A stretch of DNA of 39,145 bases from UBA2266 sp964406945 (GCA_964406945.1 CAYOTO010000030.1:1-39145), one strand, 5' to 3'. Positions 15,175-23,937 are shown, numbered from the stretch's first letter. Notes: a model not told the origin generated them from the sequence alone. Program-made: numbers and translations.

Positions 15175-16479
15175 ATGTCCGGCATTAGGCCGCAATCAAG
15201 CTTTCTGGCGATTGTCCTCTGCTGTTTCACAGCCGCTATGGCCGACGACTGGCCCCAGTGGCGCGGGCCAGGCAGGGATGGAGTATGGTCGGAGGACGGA
15301 ATTATCGAGCGGTTCGAAACAGAACGCCTCGAGCCCCTCTGGCGGGCCCGAATCTCCAGCGGCTACTGCAGCCCGACTGTTGCCCGGGGCCGGGTCTACG
15401 TAGCGGACCGCCTTACAGAGCCGACCGAACTCGAGCGGGTCCAATGCTTCGACGCCGAAAACGGCCGGAAAATCTGGTCTTACTCATACGAGTGCAGCTA
15501 CAGAAAAATCTCATACCGCGCCGGCCCCCGCGCCTCGATCACAATTAACGACGGCCGGGCCTACGCCCTGGGCACAATGGGCCACCTGCACTGCTTCGAC
15601 GCCGCAACCGGCAAAGTCCTCTGGAAAAAAGACCTCAGCGCCGAATACGACATTCGAATGCCCGTCTGGGGCATCGCAGCCGCTCCGCTTATCGAGGGCG
15701 ATATCCTAATCCTGCAAATCGGCGGCAGCGACGGCGCCTGCGTATTGGGACTGAACAAAACAACCGGCGCCGAAATATGGCGTGCACTTGACGATCACGC
15801 CTCCTATTCGGCCCCGATAGTAATCGACCAGGCGAACAAACGCGTGCTGGTGTGCTGGACGGGCCGGCGCGTAGCCGGCATGGACCCGGCCACCGGCAAA
15901 ATCTACTGGGACCATGAATTCACACCCACGCGAATGGTTATCTCGATAGCAACGCCGGTCGTCGAGGACGGATACCTGCTGGTATCCAGCTTCTACGATG
16001 GCTCGCTTGTCCTCAAGCTGGACCCGAACCGGCTCGCGGCCGAAAAACTCTGGCGACGCCACGGCCGCAACGAAAAGAGCACCGACAGCCTCCACTGCTG
16101 CATATCCACACCCATTATACAGGACGACTGCATCTACGGTGTCGACAGCTACGGCCAGCTCCGCTGCCTGGACCTGGAAACCGGCGACAGAATATGGATG
16201 TCCATGAACGCCGTACCACACGCAAGATGGTCCAATATCCACATGGTCCGGCAAAAGGACAGAGTGTGGATGTTCAACGAGCGGGGCGAACTCATAATCG
16301 GCAGGCTCTCGCCCGAAGGCTTCACCCAGATCAGCCGCACCAGGCTGATCGATCCCACAACCGGGCAGTTGAAACAGCGCAACGGCGTCTGCTGGTCCCA
16401 CCCGGCCTTCGCCGACAGGCACGTCTTTATTCGAAACGATGAAGAACTTATATGCGCCGATCTTTCGGCTGCGGATTGA
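15175..16479 (+). CDS. Exported PQQ-type beta-propeller repeat protein
   Basis: Secreted propeller protein of 434 residues. A signal peptide ends at AMA before DDWPQWRGPGRDGVW, the standard opening of planctomycete PQQ-like proteins. Blade motifs such as GKVLWKKD, GAEIWRAL and GKIYWDHE repeat about every 50 residues, as in BamB and quinoprotein dehydrogenase folds. No clear quinone-binding or catalytic residues were seen, so a binding or scaffold role in the periplasm is more likely than an enzyme. AAAGGA seven bases upstream selects ATG 15175. It converges with the CheW-like gene, with only 4 bp between stop codons and no terminator between them. Confidence 0.85.
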   Translation: MSGIRPQSSFLAIVLCCFTAAMADDWPQWRGPGRDGVWSEDGIIERFETERLEPLWRARISSGYCSPTVARGRVYVADRLTEPTELERVQCFDAENGRKIWSYSYECSYRKISYRAGPRASITINDGRAYALGTMGHLHCFDAATGKVLWKKDLSAEYDIRMPVWGIAAAPLIEGDILILQIGGSDGACVLGLNKTTGAEIWRALDDHASYSAPIVIDQANKRVLVCWTGRRVAGMDPATGKIYWDHEFTPTRMVISIATPVVEDGYLLVSSFYDGSLVLKLDPNRLAAEKLWRRHGRNEKSTDSLHCCISTPIIQDDCIYGVDSYGQLRCLDLETGDRIWMSMNAVPHARWSNIHMVRQKDRVWMFNERGELIIGRLSPEGFTQISRTRLIDPTTGQLKQRNGVCWSHPAFADRHVFIRNDEELICADLSAAD

Positions 16480-16483
16480 CAGC

Positions 16484-16966
16484 TCACGAAGGATAATCGA
16501 ACGCCGCATCGCCCGCGAATCGCTCGACATCCCCCAGAACGTCTACAAGCTGCCAGTCATCCGTCGGGTCGCAGGCCCACTGACTGCACGCATCCACATT
16601 GAAAACAAGGGAGTCGATCTCGTCGCTGATTACATCCAGCACGTCCGAAATGTCCGGAACAAGCAGCCCAACCTGCGTGCTTCTGCCGCGGCGCACGTGC
16701 TCTATCAGCAATATGCAGCAGCCGTGGTCGATTATGATCGGCTCGCCGCCCATCCTGGCCTGAGCGTCGATAACGGGGACCAGTTGCCCCCGCAGATTGA
16801 TCGTACCTCTAATTGCACCGTCCATTGCCGCGCCCGCGGGCGTTAACTCCATGCACCCGACAATCTTGATATCCGCGCAGTTGTCTTTTCTCTCGAACGA
16901 GAAGGTGGTCAGCAACCGACCGTCGATGCCCTCGAATGGCATCTGGAATTGGAATCCGCTTTCCAT
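16484..16966 (-). CDS. CheW-like domain protein
   Basis: Single CheW-type domain of about 160 residues, normally coupling chemoreceptors to a CheA kinase. The characteristic core is visible: GAIRGTINLRGQLVPVIDAQ, then PIIIDHGCCILLIE, then VGLLVPDISDVLDV. No CheA or chemoreceptor lies in the window, but a histidine kinase and a receiver protein are encoded just upstream on the same strand. The frame stays open to 17236, but that extension is tryptophan- and cysteine-rich and unlike CheW, so I chose ATG 16966, preceded by a G-rich site. ATG 16981 is an alternative. Its partner is unknown. Confidence 0.78.
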   Translation of the reverse strand: MESGFQFQMPFEGIDGRLLTTFSFERKDNCADIKIVGCMELTPAGAAMDGAIRGTINLRGQLVPVIDAQARMGGEPIIIDHGCCILLIEHVRRGRSTQVGLLVPDISDVLDVISDEIDSLVFNVDACSQWACDPTDDWQLVDVLGDVERFAGDAAFDYPS

Positions 16967-17273
16967 AATTGTGCCCCCCATTACAACAATGCGGCGACCG
17001 GCCCAAACAAAGACTCCGGCTCCGGCCTGACACTGCCACCACCCCCATAAAAACAATGTCCAATCATGCACAATGTTCGCCGTTATTCTATCCGACGCTG
17101 ATCGATAAATCCAGCAAAAAAACAGCCCGGCGACAGTTTTCACATCCTCCCTGCTGCGGCACTTAAACCGAAATGACCCACTCCAGCCCGACTTCTTATC
17201 GGACCCGTCGCCTGTAACAGCACAGAAAAGCCGCATAAAAAGAACCGGCGTTTTTGCCCAAAAGCAGAAGTAT

Positions 17274-17301
17274 ATTATACTTTAACTGTCAGTTGGAACA
17301 A
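17274..17301 (-). promoter_or_regulatory. Possible promoter of the CheW-like gene
   Basis: On the minus strand a perfect -10 TATAAT (17279-17274) lies 16 bp from a weak -35 TTGTTC (17301-17296). The -10 sits in a palindrome, AGTATATTATACT. The resulting leader to 16966 would be about 300 nt; no known riboswitch motif was recognised in 16967-17270. Confidence 0.4.
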
Positions 17302-17356
17302 GGCACGATAACAATCGCTGACTGCATTCCGGCATGATACTCCTTCCTTTACCCGG

Positions 17357-17411
17357 GGAGACAGGCGTACCGTACTGAACAAAACAAGGGGGGCGCCGGT
17401 CTCCTTTTTTT
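17357..17411 (+). terminator. Plus-strand terminator without an obvious gene
   Basis: GGAGACAGGCG (17357-17367) pairs with CGCCGGTCTCC (17394-17404) with one mismatch and is followed by seven T residues (17405-17411). The T tract exists only in the plus direction, yet no plus-strand gene lies upstream between 16480 and 17356. The transcript it ends is unknown. Confidence 0.55.
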
Positions 17412-17428
17412 CTGTGCCGCCGAAAATG

Positions 17429-19654
17429 TTATCGGCCGGCCACGGGAAGGCGAATTGTGACTGTCGTCCCGGCCCCGGGCCGACTCCGCATGTCCAGGGT
17501 GCCGTTGTTTATCTGAACGAAACGCAGCGCGAAAGCCAGTCCCATGCCCGGTTTGCGACCGGCCGGCTTCGCCGAGAAGAACGGATGGGTCGCCTTGCGC
17601 AGCACCTCACCGTCCATTCCGCAGCCGCTGTCCGCCGTCTCGATGGCCACGTAATCGCCGCCCGCCTCCAATCGCGCCGCCACGTCGATCGAACCCGGAT
17701 GATTATCGTACGAATCGACGGCATTCGACACCACGTTAGCCAGCGCCGAAGCCACCTGGGCCGAATCCACCATTACCGGCGGCATCTCCTCATCCACGTT
17801 CACCGCCAGATCTATATGCTGAACGTTCTGCTTCTGAGAAGCCAGTTGAAGCGCCTCGTCAATAAGTCCTCTCACCTCGGCCCGCTCGCGTCTCGGCTCA
17901 GGCGGCTGTGCGTATGCCATAAGCCCCTCGATCATCGCGGCGGCCTTCAAGCTGTTCTGCTGAATTTGCCCCAGCAGTTCCTTCTTCTGCTGGTCGCTCT
18001 CGGCATCCGCCAGAAGCTGCGCCCTGCCGCTGATAACCGAAAGCGGATTGTTCAACTCGTGAGCCGCTCCGGCCGCCATCTCCGTAAAAGCCTCCAGAAG
18101 CTGATAATCGTTGTCCCGCGGCTTAACGCCCGTCGGCTTCTTCACCAGTTTTACGAACTGCTCGGCCAGATACTCCTGCCGCTTCGAAGCCGCCGCCATG
18201 TCCAGAACGGTCCCCGCAATTGAAGTCACGCTTTTGAAACTTCGCTCGAAAAGCTCCACATCGCGCCTGTAGTATAACTCGAAGATTATCGCCCCCACGG
18301 CCCGCCCTTTCGAAAGCAGCGGCGCGATCTTCGCTGCATCGCGGTCAAAATCCGGATCGAGCTGATCGAACAGCCAGTCACAATGATCCCGTGCATCTAC
18401 AAGCCCGAACTTGCCGGCAATCGACCGGGGTACCGGCCCTTCGCCTTCGGGGGGATCTACCGCAATGCACAGAATCTCGCCCAGCGGCTCGAGCACTATC
18501 ACATCGACCGCGGCGTCCGCATTTGGACCCGGCAGATACACGCAAACGCGGCCGGTCTCGAAGCACTTCTGAAAACCCGCGGCAAATTTGCCCGCGATGT
18601 CTATGGCAGTTGACGCCGAATCGGTTGTGCAAAGCAGATGGGTCACGAATGACAAATGATTCGCGTCGGTTCTCAATCTCGTATTTTCACCCGACAGGCG
18701 TGTATTCTCGCTGCTCAAGACCGCCGCGGCCGAACGCGACGCATCGTAAGCCGCACTCAGCGCATCCTCAATATCCAACCCCAAAATCTGCGCTTTACCC
18801 TGAACGGCTCCGTCCAGCCTCTGGTGTATCGCAATCATCTGCTCGACCGATATCGATACCGATCTTGCCAGATCGTCCGGCGAACCCGGCGTATCGAAGC
18901 TCCCCGACGAACCGATGCCCGCCCGGCGAACGATCACATCCGCCAACTGCACGATGCGGGCGATTGCCGCTTCCGGGACTATTTCACACACGGCGTCCGT
19001 GTCGCTGTGGTGCAGCCAGGCAGCCATCACAACTTCCGAAGGCAACTGCCATCTCGCCGCCAGATGCTTGCCCACTATAGTATGGTCGCAGCCGAGATGC
19101 TCCGTCTCGACCTCACAAGAGCACACCCCCTTCGCACACGCCTGTTCGATAATACGTGCAAAGCCCCTGGGCATTATGTGAGCCAGAGCCAGCTTGCCGA
19201 GATCGTGCATCAGCCCGGCCAGGTACGCCAGATCCGCGTTGATCGGCGGACCGACAATAGAAGCGATTTCCCTGCTGCAGCAGGCCACCGCCACCGAATG
19301 AACCAGCATATCCGTCTGGCTTGCGACTATGTCCGGGCCCAGGTCGTTACCCCGCCCGGCCACCGGAACCGTCAGCACGGCGTCCCGAATCTCGTGAACG
19401 TCTATGCGATCCAGCGTCCGCCGAAGACTGTATCTGTCGTACTGCAGATCGAGATTCTTGCTTCGGATAAGTGAAACGGCCTTCAGCGCAAGCGCCGGAT
19501 CCGATTCGATGATGTCGGCCAGTCCGGATTTGGAAAGCTCGGCCGCCGGGCCGGCCAGAAGGCTTGCCGCCACGCAGGGCGGAATCGAAAGCTCTTCGAG
19601 AGAACCTGTAGCCAGTTCCACCTGCTTCGCAGTATTGCTGTCGGCGCGTTCCAT
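17429..19654 (-). CDS. HDOD-GAF-like hybrid sensor histidine kinase
   Basis: Cytoplasmic sensor kinase of 741 residues with an unusual sensory front end. Residues 10-240 form an HDOD domain (LMHDLGKLALAH at 148-159, then HLGCDHTIVGKHLAARW and WLHHSD). A leucine-zipper-like coiled coil follows (SSENTRLSGENTRLR near 314-328). Residues 340-490 are GAF-like. The HisKA helix carries the phospho-accepting H532 in AAHELNNPLSVI. The ATPase domain has the N box NVVSNAVDS (640-648), DSGCGMD (675-681), a PFFSAK segment and the G box GMGLAFAL (703-710). No membrane segment is seen. The receiver-domain gene 89 bp upstream is the likely partner. Confidence 0.88.
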   Translation of the reverse strand: MERADSNTAKQVELATGSLEELSIPPCVAASLLAGPAAELSKSGLADIIESDPALALKAVSLIRSKNLDLQYDRYSLRRTLDRIDVHEIRDAVLTVPVAGRGNDLGPDIVASQTDMLVHSVAVACCSREIASIVGPPINADLAYLAGLMHDLGKLALAHIMPRGFARIIEQACAKGVCSCEVETEHLGCDHTIVGKHLAARWQLPSEVVMAAWLHHSDTDAVCEIVPEAAIARIVQLADVIVRRAGIGSSGSFDTPGSPDDLARSVSISVEQMIAIHQRLDGAVQGKAQILGLDIEDALSAAYDASRSAAAVLSSENTRLSGENTRLRTDANHLSFVTHLLCTTDSASTAIDIAGKFAAGFQKCFETGRVCVYLPGPNADAAVDVIVLEPLGEILCIAVDPPEGEGPVPRSIAGKFGLVDARDHCDWLFDQLDPDFDRDAAKIAPLLSKGRAVGAIIFELYYRRDVELFERSFKSVTSIAGTVLDMAAASKRQEYLAEQFVKLVKKPTGVKPRDNDYQLLEAFTEMAAGAAHELNNPLSVISGRAQLLADAESDQQKKELLGQIQQNSLKAAAMIEGLMAYAQPPEPRRERAEVRGLIDEALQLASQKQNVQHIDLAVNVDEEMPPVMVDSAQVASALANVVSNAVDSYDNHPGSIDVAARLEAGGDYVAIETADSGCGMDGEVLRKATHPFFSAKPAGRKPGMGLAFALRFVQINNGTLDMRSRPGAGTTVTIRLPVAGR

Positions 19655-19743
19655 TGGTAATCAGTCGTCCGTGTAAAACTGTATTGCAAGCCTGCACCGC
19701 CCGGGCAATCTGAACAATCCCGAAACCCGGCCGGCAAAGGAGG

Positions 19744-20310
19744 CTATTTCATTGCCAGAATAGTGGAGATTCGATCGACCAGTTCGCCCACTCCGAACGG
19801 CTTCTTGACGAAATCCTCGGCGCCGGACTTGAGCAACTGCTCGATCTCCTCGGGTTTGACCACACCACTGACGATCACAATCTTGATATGCTCGAAATCC
19901 GGATTGCGTCGGATTGTCTGGCAGACCACGTTCCCGTTGACATCCGGCAGCATGTAGTCCAGCAGAATCAGATCGGGATCGAACTTGTGAGTCGCGATCC
20001 CCGCTTCGTATCCGCTCGAAGCGGTGCGAATGTCGAACCTCCCGTCGCGCGTAAGTACGTCGCTGATAAGTTCGACGATCTCCGGATCGTCGTCAACTAT
20101 CAGCACCTTCCTCTTGCCCGAGTCGAGATCGTCCAGAGGGATATTGTTATCCTTCATGAACTTAACAAGACTCTGGCGGGGTATTCGCCGGAACTTCGAA
20201 CCGGGCACCCGGAATCCTTCTAGACGCCCGGAATCGAAACAGCGAATGATCGTCTGCTGACTGACTTTACATATCTCTGCTGCTTCGCCAGTGGTGAACA
20301 AATCTTTCAT
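19744..20310 (-). CDS. Excisionase-type HTH fused to a response-regulator receiver domain
   Basis: A 188-residue response regulator with its DNA-binding domain at the N-terminus. Residues 1-57 form a MerR/excisionase-family helix-turn-helix (FTTGEAAEICKVSQQTIIRC, then GRLEGFRVPGSKFRRI). Residues 67-188 are a CheY-like receiver with acidic pocket D73-D75, phospho-acceptor D118 in LLDYMLP, switch S148 and K170 in KKPF. AAGGAGG six bases before ATG 20310 is a strong site. It probably receives phosphate from the adjacent HDOD kinase. The domain order (HTH first) is the reverse of most response regulators. Confidence 0.9.
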   Translation of the reverse strand: MKDLFTTGEAAEICKVSQQTIIRCFDSGRLEGFRVPGSKFRRIPRQSLVKFMKDNNIPLDDLDSGKRKVLIVDDDPEIVELISDVLTRDGRFDIRTASSGYEAGIATHKFDPDLILLDYMLPDVNGNVVCQTIRRNPDFEHIKIVIVSGVVKPEEIEQLLKSGAEDFVKKPFGVGELVDRISTILAMK

Positions 20311-20377
20311 TTGTCCCCTCCTTGATCAAATCCTTTCGTTTTTTGCAACGGCTATCCAAATTGCCTTTCCAGCCCAA

Positions 20378-20405
20378 ATTAACTTCGCTTTTGCGCGACT
20401 GTCAA
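20378..20405 (-). promoter_or_regulatory. Promoter of the two-component genes
   Basis: Minus strand perfect -35 TTGACA (20405-20400), 16-bp spacer, -10 GTTAAT (20383-20378). The leader to ATG 20310 is about 60 nt. The region 20406-20578 between the two divergent promoters shows nothing else. Confidence 0.6.
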
Positions 20406-20578
20406 GAATAAAAAATCTGGATAATCCCAAAAACAGCCGGCACAGTCGCGATTTTATCAGCCTTTGCCAAACCCACAACCCGATAAGTTAAAAAGTTAAA
20501 CCGGACGCTCTTTCGTACGTAACTGCAAGGACAATTTCGATTTTTATCTGTGTCTGTGCTGGACGCCGGTCGAACCTT

Positions 20579-20617
20579 TTGGTAATATGTGAGTAAATGG
20601 TAATATAAACATACATA
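20579..20617 (+). promoter_or_regulatory. ArsR promoter with internal operator (site 1)
   Basis: -35 TTGGTA (20579-20584), 16-bp spacer, -10 TAATAT (20601-20606). TATGTGAGTA (20586-20595) lies in the spacer and, with the sequence through 20611 (a TG-T-ATATA-ACA pattern), recurs before the permease gene. TATGT and ACATA form the arms of an imperfect inverted repeat. A bound repressor here would block RNA polymerase. Confidence 0.6.
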
Positions 20618-20636
20618 CATCTGGAAAGAGTACGTT

Positions 20637-20966
20637 ATGATCTCAGATAAACAGAAGCTGCTGTTTCAAAAACAAGCCGAGTTCAACAAGGCCGTAGGCC
20701 ATCCGCTTAGGGTGGCTATAGTAGACTTCCTAAAGGATGGCCAGCAGTGTGTTTGCGATATCGCCGACCACGTCGGGGCCGAGAGATCCAACATTTCCCG
20801 GCATCTGGCGGTTATGGTTAATGCGGGCGTTCTTTCGTACCGCAAGGAGGGCCTGAAGGTGATGTACAGCCTTCGCGCGCCGTGTGTTGTCGATTTCCTG
20901 TCGTGTCTGCGGGGCGTTATCAGGGACCAGGTCAAAGAGAACGACCGGTTGCTCCGGGCCATCTAA
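20637..20966 (+). CDS. arsR: ArsR/SmtB-family metalloid-responsive repressor
   Basis: Winged-helix repressor of 109 residues expected to leave DNA when it binds a thiophilic metal(loid). The recognition-helix region reads QQCVCDIADHVGAERSNISRHL, with C38-V-C40-D, the classic ELCVCDL-type As(III)/Sb(III) site of ArsR proteins. Two further cysteines, C83 and C90, lie in the C-terminal helix and could complete or replace that site. GGAAAGAG precedes ATG 20637. The gene heads a long same-strand cluster of permease, efflux and redox genes and is separated from them by a second copy of its putative operator. The inducer (arsenite, organoarsenical or another soft metal) is not readable from sequence. 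Confidence 0.88.
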   Translation: MISDKQKLLFQKQAEFNKAVGHPLRVAIVDFLKDGQQCVCDIADHVGAERSNISRHLAVMVNAGVLSYRKEGLKVMYSLRAPCVVDFLSCLRGVIRDQVKENDRLLRAI

Positions 20967-21000
20967 CAGTTACACACTATCTTTTTGTTTTTTAAAGAAC

Positions 21001-21041
21001 TATGTGAGTATTTGTTCATATATACACAATTATAGTTATAT
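21001..21041 (+). promoter_or_regulatory. Putative ArsR operator and promoter (site 2)
   Basis: TATGTGAGTA (21001-21010) and the following TTTGTTCATATATACA repeat the pattern of site 1. TTGTTC (21012-21017) and TTATAT (21036-21041) could be -35 and -10 with an 18-bp spacer. The position upstream of the permease gene suggests the repressor also controls the efflux genes from here. Confidence 0.5.
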
Positions 21042-21077
21042 CTATCATAACAACAGCATGTCGGAGCAGACTGCGAT

Positions 21078-22544
21078 ATGAACTGGAAAACTGAATGGAA
21101 AAAACTGGCCCTGATGATCGGCGTATTTCTGGCGTGTTTCTATCTGCCGGCGGGCGTTAAGAGATTCGATAACGCCGTCATGGAATCGCTGCATCTGGTC
21201 AAATGGTATGCGCAGGAGCATGTACTTCTATGCCTGATCCCCGCGTTCTTCATTGCCGGGGCTATCAGCGTGTTCGTCAGTCAGGCATCGGTCATGAAGT
21301 ACCTCGGGGCCAAAGCCAACAAGGTGTTAGCGTATGGAGTGGCCTCGGTCTCGGGCTCAATCCTGGCGGTTTGTTCCTGCACCATTCTCCCTCTATTTGC
21401 CGGGATTTACAGAATGGGCGCCGGTTTGGGGCCGGCAACCGCATTTCTTTACTCCGGACCGGCAATCAATATATTGGCCATCATCCTGACCGCCCGCATT
21501 CTCGGACTTGAGCTGGGCATCGCCCGGGCGGTCGGCGCGGTCGTATTCAGCGTGATTATAGGCCTCATAATGCACTTCATATATCGCAAGGAGGAGATCG
21601 AGAAGGCAAACGGTCAGATGGCCATGCCGGAGCCGGAGGTCTCCAGACCATTATGGAAAAATGCCTCTTTCTTTGCCGTCATGGTCGGAGTATTGGTGTT
21701 CGCTAATTGGGGCGCGCCGAATGATTTTTATTTTGAAACGACCGACGGCAACATGCTCCGGGCGGCTGTGGTGCAGGCGCCGGAGCACGGCAGTGAGGAT
21801 GGTTTTTACGTTGTGAAACTTGCCGACGGCGAAAAGGCAGGCCGGCAGGTAACGATCCCGGTTGAGGACATAGTAAGCAAAGAGGCTGTTGGCGGCTTCT
21901 GGAAGACTGTGTGGAGCCATAAGTGGATCATTACGTCTGTATTTGCTGTTGCTCTGGCATTGATACTGATCCTGTGGTTTTCCATACCTGCATGGAAGAT
22001 TCTCGTCGCAGCAGTGCCCACTGCGATTATCGCAATTGCTTTGCCAATGGAAGGGATGATGGTAATGATTCCTTTTTCCGCGGCGGTCATAGGACTTTCA
22101 TGGGCGACCAGCACAACTGAGGGTGAAGCCGAGGAGTGGTTCAGTTCAACATGGACATTTGCCAAGCAGATTCTGCCGTTGCTGTTTTTTGGAGTCATTG
22201 TCGCCGGGGCGTTGCTTGGCAGACCCGACCATGAAGGCTTAATACCATCTGAATGGGTGGCAAGAGCAGTTGGTGGAAACTCCTTATGGGCCAACCTGTT
22301 CGCCTCTGTCGCGGGGGCTTTCATGTATTTCGCCACTCTCACCGAAGTGCCGATCCTCCAGGGGCTGCTGGGCGCCGGAATGGGCAAAGGTCCGGCGCTG
22401 GCGTTGCTTCTGGCCGGTCCGGCACTGTCTTTGCCGAACATGCTTGTGATCCGCTCGGTGATGGGCACCCAAAAAACGGTCGTATTTGTTTCTCTGGTCG
22501 TTGTCATGGCGACAATTTGCGGATTGATTTTTGGAGCTGTTTAA
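21078..22544 (+). CDS. arsP: ArsP/DUF318-family permease
   Basis: Inner-membrane permease of 488 residues in the family that includes ArsP, an exporter of trivalent organoarsenicals. The hallmark segment is LAVCSCTILPLFAGIYRMGAG, with C99-S-C101, followed by LGPATAFLYSGPAINILAII; a second half repeats the pattern less clearly (ALLLAGPALSLPNMLVI). About eight to ten hydrophobic segments are visible. A soluble, charged insert at about residues 213-278, between membrane segments, is longer than I expect for the family. GGAG lies 11 bases before ATG 21078. The substrate is inferred from the ArsR next door; other DUF318 proteins have unknown cargo. Confidence 0.8.
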   Translation: MNWKTEWKKLALMIGVFLACFYLPAGVKRFDNAVMESLHLVKWYAQEHVLLCLIPAFFIAGAISVFVSQASVMKYLGAKANKVLAYGVASVSGSILAVCSCTILPLFAGIYRMGAGLGPATAFLYSGPAINILAIILTARILGLELGIARAVGAVVFSVIIGLIMHFIYRKEEIEKANGQMAMPEPEVSRPLWKNASFFAVMVGVLVFANWGAPNDFYFETTDGNMLRAAVVQAPEHGSEDGFYVVKLADGEKAGRQVTIPVEDIVSKEAVGGFWKTVWSHKWIITSVFAVALALILILWFSIPAWKILVAAVPTAIIAIALPMEGMMVMIPFSAAVIGLSWATSTTEGEAEEWFSSTWTFAKQILPLLFFGVIVAGALLGRPDHEGLIPSEWVARAVGGNSLWANLFASVAGAFMYFATLTEVPILQGLLGAGMGKGPALALLLAGPALSLPNMLVIRSVMGTQKTVVFVSLVVVMATICGLIFGAV

Positions 22545-22560
22545 AGAATTAGGCAATTCC

Positions 22561-23937
22561 ATGATCAAAACATTTTTTACTACAATAATAGCCCCAATTG
22601 TACTATGTGCAGTCGATCCGGGTGTTGCGGCACAGGGCGATACGGATATAGATGTCCCGGCTAAAGAAGCGGTTTTGGGTGCTGTTGCAACTCAATCTGG
22701 TTTGACCCTTGATGATTGCATAAAAATCGCCCTTGAAAGCAATCCTGAGATTGCGCAGAAAAAATGGGATATTGAAACTGCTTTAGCTGAAGAGGATATT
22801 TCAAGAGGCCAATTGTGGCCTTCGATCAGTGCCGAGGCAGGTTATACGCATTATCTTGACGATCAGCGATTGATACCTGCCAGAAGTCCAGCTGAAATAG
22901 CGACATTTACCGAGGATATTTTCTCGGGCGATATTGTCTTGCGGATGCCGCTTTACACATCCGGCAGACTTGAAAGCCAGGCCAAGGCCAGTGAACACCT
23001 GGCGCAGTCAGCTAAACACCAGTTTATTCGAAGTCGCAGAGAACTTATATTCAATATTTCGAACGTTTTCTATTCCATACTCGGCCAGAAAGAGGTTGTC
23101 GAATCGCTTGTCTTTTCTCAGAAAGCTTTACAGGAACACCGCAAGCGGGTCCAGGAATTGCTTGATTCTCAAAAAGCTGCTCGTGTGGATTTATTGAGAA
23201 CCGAGGTTCGGCTTGCGGATATCGATCAAAAGATACTCCGAGAAAGAAATGTGCTTGTTATCCAAAAGTCGATATTGGCGAATCTGATGGGCATTGAGGA
23301 TCTTAAAGAGCCCGTTGAATTACAGGGCAGACTTGAGCCAAACGATTTCACGACGAATTTGAGTCAAAGTTTTGCTGTCGCAGTGGACCAAAGAAATGAT
23401 TATCAGGCGACCAAGGCCAGAGTTGAAGCCCAGAATAAAAATCTTGATGCGGCCAAAGCAGGTCGAGGTCCGGTCATATCTCTGGAAGCCGCTTATGGCA
23501 ACCGGTGGGCGGCAGGCAGTACCATGGGCGGCTCTAATATGTCTGAAGATGTCGGCCGCATTGGAGTGGTTGCGGTGTTCCCTTTGTTCGAGGGCGGCCA
23601 GATCGACGCTCGAATCAGACGTGAACGCTCGAGGTTATCGGCAGAAAGGCAAGGTTTGAGGAAACTGCAACTGCAGATTCAGCTTGAGGTGGAAACCGCC
23701 GTATCGAATATCGAATCAACCAAAGCACGCATTAGCTCGATAGAGAAAGCCCTCGAGCAGGCTAAGGAATCGCTTCGGATCGAACGTGAAAAATATGACC
23801 TTGGCAAAGGCACGATTGTCGATGTGCTGGATGCCCAGGCAGCCCTGCTCGAGGCGCAGACCAGTTATTTCAGGGCACTGGCGGATTATAATGTGGCAAT
23901 CGCCCAATGGCAGCTGGCCGTTGGAGAAAGTATATGA
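22561..23937 (+). CDS. TolC-family outer-membrane efflux channel
   Basis: Outer-membrane channel of a tripartite pump, 458 residues. A signal peptide (MIKTFFTTIIAPIVLCAVDPGVAAQG) precedes two TolC-type repeats: LTLDDCIKIALESNPEIAQKKWDIE near the N-terminus, then long helical hairpins ending with YDLGKGTIVDVLDAQAALLE near the C-terminus. ATG 22561 was chosen because it starts the signal peptide; upstream the frame offers only a TTG inside the permease gene. The stop codon overlaps the start of the adaptor gene by ATGA. Codons are AT-richer than in the permease upstream. Confidence 0.88.
   Translation: MIKTFFTTIIAPIVLCAVDPGVAAQGDTDIDVPAKEAVLGAVATQSGLTLDDCIKIALESNPEIAQKKWDIETALAEEDISRGQLWPSISAEAGYTHYLDDQRLIPARSPAEIATFTEDIFSGDIVLRMPLYTSGRLESQAKASEHLAQSAKHQFIRSRRELIFNISNVFYSILGQKEVVESLVFSQKALQEHRKRVQELLDSQKAARVDLLRTEVRLADIDQKILRERNVLVIQKSILANLMGIEDLKEPVELQGRLEPNDFTTNLSQSFAVAVDQRNDYQATKARVEAQNKNLDAAKAGRGPVISLEAAYGNRWAAGSTMGGSNMSEDVGRIGVVAVFPLFEGGQIDARIRRERSRLSAERQGLRKLQLQIQLEVETAVSNIESTKARISSIEKALEQAKESLRIEREKYDLGKGTIVDVLDAQAALLEAQTSYFRALADYNVAIAQWQLAVGESI

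Noticed and set aside
16967..17236. N-terminal extension of the CheW-like protein
   Set aside because: The extension is rich in Trp and Cys, resembles no CheW sequence and has no ribosome-binding site at 17236; treated as leader RNA.
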